A DNA stretch of 64,000 nt, from NCBI GenBank assembly GCA_910584825.1, contig CAJUCI010000003.1:94403-158402 (forward strand), written 5' to 3'. Shown here one piece after another: positions 26,685-33,594 of the stretch (its first letter is position 1; each line of letters begins with the position of its first letter). The notes beneath the pieces were generated by a model, which saw only the letters and a program-made list of their open reading frames with translations, was not told where the DNA came from and did no database searches. This stretch comes from an uncultured Duncaniella sp. Lineage in GTDB: Bacteria; Bacteroidota; Bacteroidia; Bacteroidales; Muribaculaceae. A program made the position numbers and the translations under genes.

Positions 26685-27218
26685 ATGAAAAAGACAATTT
26701 TAAGCTTCGCACTCGTCCTCGCGGGCCTCATGGGCTCGACCGCAATGGCCCAGTCACCTGTAGCCCTCGGCACCAACAATCAGGTACAGTCATCGAAATG
26801 CACGGCATGTCCTGCCGACAAGAAAGCAAGCCCCTTTGACGGCCTGAACCTATCCGAGAAACAGCAGGCCGAGCTCAAGGCCCTGCGTGACGGATGCAAA
26901 GCCGAACGTGCCAAGATTGCCGCAAAGGAGAAAGCCGACAGGAAAGAGATGGTCGAGCAGCGCAAGAAGGACCAGAAAGAGTATCTCGGCAAAATCAAGG
27001 AGATTCTCACCCCCGAGCAGTATGTGCAGTTTCTCGAAAACTGCTATCTCAACAACGGCATCGGACACCCCTTCGGCCATCATGGCGACAAGAAAGGTAT
27101 GCGCCCCGGCAAGCACGGCAAGATGAGCAAGGACGGCCGCGGAATGAGACAGGGAAAATCCGGCAAATCCGGCAGAACTCAGGCCGCTCAGCCCCAGGCT
27201 CAGACTACCCAGCAGTAA
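26685..27218 (+). CDS. Spy/CpxP-like periplasmic protein (LTxxQ type)
   Basis: A 177-residue exported protein: signal peptide ending STAMAQ (~23), then helices with LSEKQQAELKALRDGCKAER (~56) and KEILTPEQYVQFLENCYLN (~107). The pair LSEKQ / LTPEQ is the LTxxQ signature of the Spy/CpxP stress chaperone family, which guard against envelope misfolding. The tail (residues ~128-177) is unusual: rich in Lys, Gly, His and Gln (HPFGHHGDKKGMRPGKHGK) and may bind metal or a polyanion. A CTAC pair near the N terminus (SKCTACPADK) is also notable. The gene stands alone and is closed by a strong terminator. Confidence 0.75.
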   Translation: MKKTILSFALVLAGLMGSTAMAQSPVALGTNNQVQSSKCTACPADKKASPFDGLNLSEKQQAELKALRDGCKAERAKIAAKEKADRKEMVEQRKKDQKEYLGKIKEILTPEQYVQFLENCYLNNGIGHPFGHHGDKKGMRPGKHGKMSKDGRGMRQGKSGKSGRTQAAQPQAQTTQQ

Positions 27219-27265
27219 TCCGGGCTATATCAAGGAATCAGATAAGTATTTCATGTAAATAACAG

Positions 27266-27301
27266 GTCGGGCCGTAAGCAACGAATTGCTTACGGCCCGA
27301 C
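27266..27301. terminator. strong terminator between the Spy-like gene and kdgK
   Basis: A 16-bp perfect stem (27266-27281 and 27286-27301) with the 4-nt loop CGAA, followed by TCATTTTAT. It serves the convergent Spy-like (+) and kdgK (-) transcripts. Confidence 0.88.
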
Positions 27302-27328
27302 TCATTTTATCGGTTTAGCACGACGCGA

Positions 27329-28351
27329 TTAACGCTGCACGCGACCGTTGGCGTTGCCGCCGGCGAGAGAGTTAACTTCGTCAACCGAAACGAGGTTGAA
27401 GTCACCGGGGACAGTGTGCTTGAGAGCGGAAGCTGCTACGGCAAACTCGAGAGCGTCGCCCTGGTTGGGCATGGTGAGCAGACCGTGGATGATACCGCCC
27501 GAGAATGAGTCGCCGCCACCTACGCGGTCGATGATGGGGTTGATGTCGTAACGCTTTGACTCGTAGAACTCCTCACCGTTGTAAATCATAGCCTTCCAGC
27601 CGTTGTGAGTAGCTGAGAATGACTCGCGGAGAGTAGAGATGACATACTTGAAGTCAAACTCCTTGGCCATAGCCTTGAAGATGCCCTTGTAGCCCTCGGC
27701 GTTGGTCTCGCCGCCCTCTACGTCAGCATCGGGCTTGAAACCGAGGCAGAGCTCTGCATCCTCTTCGTTGCCGATACATACGTCGACATACTTCATGAGG
27801 GGACGCATGATTGACTGGGCCTTCTCCTTGGTCCAAAGTTTCTTGCGGAAGTTGAGGTCGACCGATACAGTCACGCCGTGACGCTTTGCAGCCTCGCATG
27901 CGAGACGGGTAAGCTCGGCAGCCTTGTCAGAGATGGCAGGGGTGATACCGCTCCAGTGGAACCAGTCGGCACCCTCCATGATAGCGTCGAAATCGAAATC
28001 CTCGGGGTCAGCCTCGGCGATAGCCGAGTTGGCGCGGTCATAGATAACCTTTGAGGGACGCATCGATGCGCCGGTCTCGCAATAGTATATACCCACACGG
28101 TCACCGCCACGGGCAATGTGCTCGGTGTGAACGCCGTAACGACGGAGGGCGTTGACGGCAGCCTGTCCTATCTCATGCTTGGGAAGCTTTGACACGAAAT
28201 ACGCGTCATGGCCATAGTTGGCACAGCTGACAGCCACGTTGGCCTCGCCGCCACCCCAGATTACATTGAAGTTGTCAACCTGCACGAAGCGATAGTTGCC
28301 GGCAGGTGAAAGGCGGAGCATAATCTCGCCTAAAGTCACTACTTTACTCAT
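27329..28351 (-). CDS. kdgK: 2-keto-3-deoxygluconate kinase (PfkB family)
   Basis: A 340-residue PfkB-family sugar kinase. N-terminal VVTLGEIMLRLSP and GGGEANVAVSCANYGHDAYF mark the substrate pocket; DRVGGGDSFSGGIIHGLL (~289) holds the anion hole and catalytic Asp. Its place as last gene of the kduD-kduI cluster points to phosphorylation of 2-keto-3-deoxygluconate to KDPG, the step before Entner-Doudoroff aldolase. The start MSKVVTLGEIMLRLS is chosen because the upstream open frame (47 codons) overlaps the preceding gene and lacks family similarity. No KDPG aldolase (eda/kdgA) is present in the window. Other sugar substrates cannot be excluded by sequence alone. Confidence 0.85.
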   Translation of the reverse strand: MSKVVTLGEIMLRLSPAGNYRFVQVDNFNVIWGGGEANVAVSCANYGHDAYFVSKLPKHEIGQAAVNALRRYGVHTEHIARGGDRVGIYYCETGASMRPSKVIYDRANSAIAEADPEDFDFDAIMEGADWFHWSGITPAISDKAAELTRLACEAAKRHGVTVSVDLNFRKKLWTKEKAQSIMRPLMKYVDVCIGNEEDAELCLGFKPDADVEGGETNAEGYKGIFKAMAKEFDFKYVISTLRESFSATHNGWKAMIYNGEEFYESKRYDINPIIDRVGGGDSFSGGIIHGLLTMPNQGDALEFAVAASALKHTVPGDFNLVSVDEVNSLAGGNANGRVQR

Positions 28352-28385
28352 GGTTTTATTAATTAAATAAGGATAAATAAAAATT

Positions 28386-29717
28386 TTAACTGTTGAAACG
28401 TTTGTCGTCGGCGTCGAGGCTCTCCATGAGCTTCTTGGCGTCGACATATTGCACGATACCCTCGGCCACACGCTTGGCGTCCTGCATGGCATGAACCACC
28501 GTGGCGGGACGGTTGGTCACGTCGCCTCCGGCAAACACTCCGCGCCTCGTGGTCATGCCGTAAGGCACTTCGCGGGCGAGCACATAGCCCTTGGGGTCGA
28601 CATCGATGCCCTCGGTAGTGGATACGATGCGCGATGCGGGAGCACTGCCCACGGCCATGATGACACGGTCAAGCGGCATCTCCGTCTCGGTATCACCCGT
28701 CTTGACTGTGATGCTGCGCAGCTTGTCGTCATCGCCGCCTGTGATATGCGTCACCGACGATTCCCACATGAATTTCACGCCTTCGGCCACAGCATCGTCA
28801 TACTCGGCCCGCAACGCGCTCATGTCATTGATGGTGCGGTGATATATGACAGTGACCTCTGACGACCCCATGCGCAGTGCAGTGCGGGCGGCGTCGATGG
28901 CGGTGTTGCCGCAACCGATTACGGCCACCTTGTCGCCGTTGCCCACCACTACCTCCTTGCGGTCGATACAGCCCGACTGATATAGGCTGACACGGCGCAG
29001 GAACCATATGGCCTGACGGACACCGGGATGATTTATACCCTCGATGGGGAGTTTCTTGGGTTTGCCTGTGCCTGTGCCCATGAATATCGCGTCGAAGCCC
29101 TGCGAAAACAGGTCGTCGATTGTGTAATCGCGCCCTATCGTGGTCTGGAGGTGGAACTTCACGCCGAGGTTTTCAATCTTTTTGATTTCACGGCGCACGA
29201 CCTCCTTGGGCAGACGATACTCGGGGATACCGAACATCAGCACGCCTCCCGGCTCCGGCTCCATCTCGAAAATCTCCACGCTGAATCCCTTGCGCGCAAG
29301 GTCGCCGGCTATGGTGAGTCCGGCAGGGCCGCTGCCGATTACGGCCACCGAGCCGCGGGTCTTTTCGGGAATCGCCTCGTGGGTCAGACTAGCCTTGCTG
29401 TCAAAGTCGGCCACGAAACGCTCGAGCTTGCCGATATTGATGTGCTTGCCGGTCTTGCGCAACACGCACGAACCCTCGCACTGACGCTCATGGCCGCACA
29501 CGCGACCACACACGGCAGGCAGATTGCTGCGCGCGTTGATGATAGCCATCGAGTTGCCAAAGTTGCCCTTGGCAAGCTCGGCTATCCATTCGGGGATGTC
29601 ATTGCTGATGGGGCATCCCTTCTTACAGCCCGGCACCTTGCAATGAAGACATCGCTGCGCCTCACGCACGGCTTCGGCTAAGGTATAATTCTCTGATACT
29701 TCCTTAAATTCATTCAT
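28386..29717 (-). CDS. GltD-like FAD/[4Fe-4S] NAD(P)H oxidoreductase
   Basis: A 443-residue relative of glutamate synthase small subunit and of NfnB. It has the N-terminal cysteine set CLHCKVPGCKKGCP and CGRVCGHERQCEGSC, FAD loop VIGSGPAGLTIAGDL and NAD(P) loop VIGCGNTAIDAARTA. A GltB or an NfnA-like partner is not adjacent; the neighbours are kduI upstream and kdgK downstream. It may pair with a distant GltB, or pass electrons in the uronate pathway (inference). It is the second member of this family in the window and differs from nfnB throughout, so it is not a recent copy. The gap to kduI is 44 nt and to kdgK 34 nt, which suggests one transcript. Confidence 0.8.
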   Translation of the reverse strand: MNEFKEVSENYTLAEAVREAQRCLHCKVPGCKKGCPISNDIPEWIAELAKGNFGNSMAIINARSNLPAVCGRVCGHERQCEGSCVLRKTGKHINIGKLERFVADFDSKASLTHEAIPEKTRGSVAVIGSGPAGLTIAGDLARKGFSVEIFEMEPEPGGVLMFGIPEYRLPKEVVRREIKKIENLGVKFHLQTTIGRDYTIDDLFSQGFDAIFMGTGTGKPKKLPIEGINHPGVRQAIWFLRRVSLYQSGCIDRKEVVVGNGDKVAVIGCGNTAIDAARTALRMGSSEVTVIYHRTINDMSALRAEYDDAVAEGVKFMWESSVTHITGGDDDKLRSITVKTGDTETEMPLDRVIMAVGSAPASRIVSTTEGIDVDPKGYVLAREVPYGMTTRRGVFAGGDVTNRPATVVHAMQDAKRVAEGIVQYVDAKKLMESLDADDKRFNS

Positions 29718-29761
29718 TCAGAATACAATTCTGATTACATCGTATTTTATCGCGATGAATA

Positions 29762-30682
29762 TTACTTCATCTCAAGATATGTGATTTTGTCCATGTCGCC
29801 ATAGTTAAGGTTCTCGCCACCCATGCCCCAGATGAACATGTAGTTGGATGTACCTGCAGCTGCATGGATTGACCATTCGGGCGATATGATGGCCTGCTCG
29901 TTGTGGAGCCATACGATACGGTTTTCCTGAGGCTCGCCCATGAAGTGACACACGGCGTTACCTTCGGGCACGTTGAAGTAGAAGTAAGCCTCCACGCGGC
30001 GGTCGTGGGTGTGGGCCGGCATGGTGTTCCACACGCTTCCGGGCTTAAGCTCGGTGAGACCCATCTGGAGCTGGCAGGGACCCTCCTCAAGCACATTGTT
30101 GACAATGAGCTGGTTGATTACGCGGTCGTTGCTCTCCTCCATGCATCCGGCAGCAAAACTGTTGGCCTTGATTGACCCCTTGCGGCCGTCGATTGTGATG
30201 AGCTGGGTCTTGTAAGCCTTGTGGGCGGTTGTGGAGTTGAGATAGAACTTGGCGGGATTTGAAGCGTCCTTGCTGCGGAAAGTCACCTTCTTGTTGCCAC
30301 GGCCTACATAGAGAGCATCCTTGAAATGAAGCTCATAGTCCTTGCCGTCGACATTGACGATGCCGTCACCGCCGATATTTATCACACCAAGCTCGCGACG
30401 CTCGAGGAAATACTCGGCCTTGAGCGGGTCAATGGTCTCGAGTTCCACCACCTTGGTCACGGGTATCACGCCACCGAAAATGAGGCGGTCATACATCGTG
30501 TAGGTGAGGTTAATCTTGTCCTGCTCCATGACCTTGGGCATCATGAAGCGAGAGCGGAGCTGGTCGGTGTCATAGTGCTTTACGTCATCGGGATGACATG
30601 CACGGAGTATTGTATAGTCTGTCTGAGCCATAGCTGAGATTGATGCTAATGCAAGTGAAACGGTAAGAAAAATCTTTTTCAT
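29762..30682 (-). CDS. kduI: 5-keto-4-deoxyuronate isomerase with signal peptide
   Basis: The enzyme converts 5-dehydro-4-deoxy-D-glucuronate (from unsaturated pectin or glycosaminoglycan uronates) to 3-deoxy-D-glycero-2,5-hexodiulosonate. The metal ligands stand in the motif PAHTHDRRVEAYFY (His224, His226, Glu231) and PEWSIH (His273). The spacing 2, 7 and 49 is exactly that of E. coli KduI (196, 198, 203, 245). Residues 1-20, MKKIFLTVSLALASISAMAQ, are a classic signal peptide; known KduI proteins are cytosolic and about 278 residues, so this 306-residue form is unusual. The ATG giving MKKIFL is the natural start; the open frame before it overlaps the upstream permease. It lies 13 nt after the IIC gene. 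Confidence 0.92.
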   Translation of the reverse strand: MKKIFLTVSLALASISAMAQTDYTILRACHPDDVKHYDTDQLRSRFMMPKVMEQDKINLTYTMYDRLIFGGVIPVTKVVELETIDPLKAEYFLERRELGVINIGGDGIVNVDGKDYELHFKDALYVGRGNKKVTFRSKDASNPAKFYLNSTTAHKAYKTQLITIDGRKGSIKANSFAAGCMEESNDRVINQLIVNNVLEEGPCQLQMGLTELKPGSVWNTMPAHTHDRRVEAYFYFNVPEGNAVCHFMGEPQENRIVWLHNEQAIISPEWSIHAAAGTSNYMFIWGMGGENLNYGDMDKITYLEMK

Positions 30683-30695
30683 AAAAAAACGTTGG

Positions 30696-32117
30696 TTATT
30701 CTGTTGTTTCGATAGTTTTAGAATTGTCGGCAACCATCTCTTTCTGATTGCGTATGATGAGCACGCGGTTCCACACCATGAGACCGAGAGTGAGCAGCAC
30801 GAGGATGCCTGCGCCAATCCATTTCAGCCCTATCGAGCACTGATAGATGACCCAAGCGAGCGGGCTTGAGGCGAAGTCGAGGCTGCCGCCGTCAAAGTTA
30901 GCCGGAATAGCCACCGCAGCATCGCCGGTCACGGCAAACACATCCTTGGCGGCAAGGGTGAAGGCGGGCGCAAGATTGGTGACAAGATAGAGGCCGACCG
31001 TGAGCACGATAAGACCTACGATGAAAGTCTTGACCACGCTGCCCTTAGTGTAGGGAAGCACGAGGGGGAACACATAGAACATTCCGGCAAGCGATGCAAG
31101 GGGCAGGAACTGGTTGCCCGGAAGCACGACGGCGAGAATGAGGGTCACAGGGATGAGGAGTATCGACACCACGAGTGTGGTGGGATGTCCGATGACAAGC
31201 GCAGGGGTCATGCCGATGTTGAGTCCGTCGGCACCCTTGAACTTACGTGCGATGAGCGAGCGTGTAGCCTCGCTGATGGGGCGGAGTCCTTCGATAAACA
31301 GCACTGTCACGCGCGGGATAAGCTCCATGACAGCACCCATCTTGATACCGAGGCCGAGGATGTAGGGAATCTTATCGACGATGTCATTCCAGGTCTTGCA
31401 GGTGAGACAGCCGATGGCTACGCCCACCACGACGCCGAGAAACAGCGGCTCGCCGAGCAGGCCGAACTTCTTCTTTAGGCCCTCGGCGTCAATCTCAATC
31501 TTGTTCATGCCGGGGATGGCGTCAAGCCCCTTGTTGATAACCCATGCGAAGGGCACGAAACCTGCGCAGAAGGGCTGAGGGATTGAAATTCCGTCCATAT
31601 CCTTATAGAATCCCTGGAATTTCTTGGCGGTCATGTCAGCGATAATCAGTGTGAGGATATAGCAGACGATTGCGCCGAAGAATCCCCAGGCGAGTGACTC
31701 GCTGGCAAAGTATATGACAGCTCCGATGAATGCGAAGTGCCAGTAGTTCCAGAGGTCGATGTTGACAGTGCGGGTGGTCTTGGTCAGAAGCATGAGGATG
31801 TTCACACCGAGACACACGGGGATAATAAACGCACCTACGGCAGTGTTATATGCCACCGATGCGGCGGCAGGCCATCCCATGTCAAACACCTTGAGCTGGA
31901 GGTCATAGATATTGACCACCGTGTCAAGCGCGGGGCCGAGGGCCGAGGTGAGGAGTGCTGTCACGATGGACAGGCCGATGAAGCCGACACCCACCTTCAG
32001 ACCTGACTTGAGAGCGTCGCTAAACTTGATGCCTATACACAATCCGAGAATCGTGAATATCACCGGCATCATCACGGCAGCCCCCAGGCCTATGATATAC
32101 GAAAAAATTTGTTCCAA
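30696..32117 (-). CDS. PTS galactitol-type IIC permease (GatC-like), orphan
   Basis: A 473-residue polytopic membrane protein that aligns over its length with E. coli GatC: start EQIFSYIIGLGAAVMMPVIF, KSGLKVGVGFIGLSIV, VDMGWPAA-like FDMGWPAAASVAYNTAVGAF, NILMLLTKTTRTVNIDLWNYWH, FGLLGEPLFLG, MELIPRVTVLFIEGLRPISE. GatC is the IIC (transport) part of a phosphotransferase system. No EIIA, EIIB, HPr or EI gene is in the window, and Bacteroidota usually lack a sugar PTS. So the protein may act as a facilitator or ion-coupled permease for a uronate intermediate (inference). The start is TTG (32117): an in-frame stop lies five codons upstream and the first ATG would cut the first helix. It is separated from kduD by the four-helix-bundle element. 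Confidence 0.85.
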   Translation of the reverse strand: MEQIFSYIIGLGAAVMMPVIFTILGLCIGIKFSDALKSGLKVGVGFIGLSIVTALLTSALGPALDTVVNIYDLQLKVFDMGWPAAASVAYNTAVGAFIIPVCLGVNILMLLTKTTRTVNIDLWNYWHFAFIGAVIYFASESLAWGFFGAIVCYILTLIIADMTAKKFQGFYKDMDGISIPQPFCAGFVPFAWVINKGLDAIPGMNKIEIDAEGLKKKFGLLGEPLFLGVVVGVAIGCLTCKTWNDIVDKIPYILGLGIKMGAVMELIPRVTVLFIEGLRPISEATRSLIARKFKGADGLNIGMTPALVIGHPTTLVVSILLIPVTLILAVVLPGNQFLPLASLAGMFYVFPLVLPYTKGSVVKTFIVGLIVLTVGLYLVTNLAPAFTLAAKDVFAVTGDAAVAIPANFDGGSLDFASSPLAWVIYQCSIGLKWIGAGILVLLTLGLMVWNRVLIIRNQKEMVADNSKTIETTE

Positions 32118-32194
32118 ATTTTTTGAGTTTAAGGTTTAGGGTTTAAAGTTTAGATAAATGCTCTTTAGTTTAAGGATTTTATGAGTTTAAGTTG

Positions 32195-32202
32195 TATTTT
32201 TG
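32195..32202 (+). promoter_or_regulatory. -7 box of the four-helix-bundle gene
   Basis: TATTTTTG matches TAnnTTTG and lies 11 nt before the chosen ATG. It lies after the next upstream in-frame ATG (32181), which rules that start out. Confidence 0.55.
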
Positions 32203-32213
32203 CGAGAAAAAAC

Positions 32214-32576
32214 ATGGATTTCAGCTTTGAGCGACTGACCGTGTGGCAAAAATCGCGCACACTTGTCAAAGAGATATACACAATCACCGCGAGTTTTCCC
32301 GACAGGGAAAAATATGCCATTGTAGACCAGCTCAGACGAGCCGCGGTGTCGATACCGTCAAATCTTGCCGAAGGTTCAGGCCGGATTTCGCCAAAGGAGA
32401 AGATTCACTTTTGTGAGATTGCCTACGGCTCACTCATGGAAGTGATGTGCCAGCTGATACTGTCAAAAGACCTCGGGCTGATTTCCGAAGAATGCCTTAA
32501 AGAGATAAGGCCATTGATTGGAGATATCGGCAATATGTTGGGCGCGTACCGTAGAGCAATGCTCAAGTCATTATGA
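32214..32576 (+). CDS. four-helix-bundle protein (23S rRNA IVS-protein family)
   Basis: A 120-residue helical protein: MDFSFERLTVWQKSRTLVKE, then SFPDREKYAIVDQLRRAAVS, IPSNLAEGSGRISPKEKIHF and a C-terminal helix. The pattern F.L.VWQK.R.L...IY, F..E...L..Q.RRAA.SI..N.AEG.GR is that of the S23/four-helix-bundle family first found as ORFs in 23S rRNA intervening sequences. Members may bind nucleic acid; a paralogue (Avd) is part of diversity-generating retroelements, but no reverse transcriptase is here. The start follows the -7 box at 32195-32202. The gene faces the opposite way to the operon it interrupts and is framed by inverted repeats. Confidence 0.85.
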   Translation: MDFSFERLTVWQKSRTLVKEIYTITASFPDREKYAIVDQLRRAAVSIPSNLAEGSGRISPKEKIHFCEIAYGSLMEVMCQLILSKDLGLISEECLKEIRPLIGDIGNMLGAYRRAMLKSL

Positions 32577-32633
32577 CAAAAGCGGTATTCTCTAAACTTT
32601 AAACTCTAAACCGTAAACTAAAGTAGGCTCCGC

Positions 32634-33428
32634 CTACTTGGGCTGCTTGCCGATATAGGCGAGGATGCCGCCGTCGACGTAGAGTACGTGGCCGTTAACG
32701 AAATCGGAGGCGTCGGAGGCGAGGAACACGGCGGGGCCCATGAGGTCCTCGGGTGTGCCCCAGCGGGCGGCGGGAGTCTTCGAGATGATGAACTGATCGA
32801 AGGGATGACGGCTGCCGTCGGCCTGACGCTCACGCAGAGGTGCGGTCTGCTCGGTGGCTATGTAGCCCGGGCCGATGCCGTTGCACTGGATATTGTATTC
32901 GCCATACTCCGAGCAGATGTTGCGGGTGAGCATCTTGAGACCGCCCTTGGCTGCAGCATACGCGCTCACAGTCTCGCGGCCAAGCTCGCTCATCATCGAG
33001 CAGATGTTGATAATCTTGCCGTGACCCTTCTTAATCATGCCGGGGATGACTGCCTTGGCGCAGATGTAGGGGGCGATGAGGTCGACATCAACCACGCGGC
33101 GGAAGTCCTCGACACTCATGTCGGTCATGGGGATACGCTTGATGATACCGGCATTGTTGACAAGGATGTCAATGGTGCCCACAGTAGCCTCGATATCTGC
33201 CACCATAGCCTTCACAGCCTCCTCGTCGGTAACGTCGCAAAGATAGCCTTTGGCATCAATGCCAAGCTCCTTGTAGGCCTTCATACCGCGGTCTACAGTC
33301 TCCTGACGTGAGCAGTTGAACACTATTTTTGCACCTGCTTCGGCATAGGCCTGTGCGATTGCCAGTCCGATTCCGTAGGCTGCGCCTGTAACGAGAGCCA
33401 CTTTACCCTCAAGCGAAAAATTTACCAT
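32634..33428 (-). CDS. kduD: 2-dehydro-3-deoxy-D-gluconate 5-dehydrogenase (KduD-type SDR)
   Basis: A short-chain dehydrogenase of 264 residues. NAD-binding TGAAYGIGLAIA (~15-26), NNAG (~96), catalytic Ser in SMMSELG (~143), YAAAKGG (Tyr ~156, Lys ~160) are all present. Family members are named gluconate 5-dehydrogenase or KduD; the position in a cluster with kduI and a KDG kinase favours KduD, which reduces 3-deoxy-D-glycero-2,5-hexodiulosonate to 2-keto-3-deoxygluconate with NADH. It is the first gene of the operon. A -7 box TAACTTTG (minus, 33481-33488) gives a leader of ~46 nt. A short perfect palindrome (AAGTAGGC...GCCTACTT, 32621-32639) overlaps its stop codon. Confidence 0.88.
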   Translation of the reverse strand: MVNFSLEGKVALVTGAAYGIGLAIAQAYAEAGAKIVFNCSRQETVDRGMKAYKELGIDAKGYLCDVTDEEAVKAMVADIEATVGTIDILVNNAGIIKRIPMTDMSVEDFRRVVDVDLIAPYICAKAVIPGMIKKGHGKIINICSMMSELGRETVSAYAAAKGGLKMLTRNICSEYGEYNIQCNGIGPGYIATEQTAPLRERQADGSRHPFDQFIISKTPAARWGTPEDLMGPAVFLASDASDFVNGHVLYVDGGILAYIGKQPK

Positions 33429-33480
33429 GATTCAGTATGTTTTTTTGATTTGATATTATTTTAAGGTACATTCGTGAGGG

Positions 33481-33488
33481 CAAAGTTA
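33481..33488 (-). promoter_or_regulatory. -7 box of the kdu operon
   Basis: TAACTTTG on the minus strand, 53 nt before the kduD ATG. There is no good TTTG -33 box, which would fit an activator-dependent catabolic promoter. Confidence 0.5.
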
Positions 33489-33594
33489 CTCAATTTTACA
33501 CTAACATTAATGCTCGCGGTCGATATTTTTTCTTTTTTTCGAAATAGTGGGTATGAAAAGAGTTTTTCTTTGTACATTTGCAATACCTTAATTC

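Larger units (their letters stand above)
32133..32612 (+). mobile_element. candidate small element: inverted TTTAGGG-type repeats around a four-helix-bundle gene
   Basis: A 22-bp inverted repeat (left 32133-32154, right 32591-32612; one mismatch) encloses a promoter and a single 120-codon gene. The left side carries extra degenerate copies of GTTTAAGG/GTTTAAAG/GTTTAG as far as ~32190. The block lies in the opposite direction within the kduD-IIC-kduI operon, directly against the TTG start of the IIC gene. No transposase is present. The reading as a mobile unit is inference from the repeats and position. Confidence 0.5.

Noticed and set aside
26482..26712. 76-codon minus-strand frame between rluB and the Spy-like gene
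   Set aside because: It overlaps the Spy-like start and the rluB promoter region, has a Cys/Phe/Val-rich sequence of AT-rich DNA and no initiation context.
32214..32576. Diversity-generating retroelement accessory (Avd)
   Set aside because: No reverse transcriptase, template repeat or variable repeat occurs nearby; the protein fits the general four-helix-bundle family.
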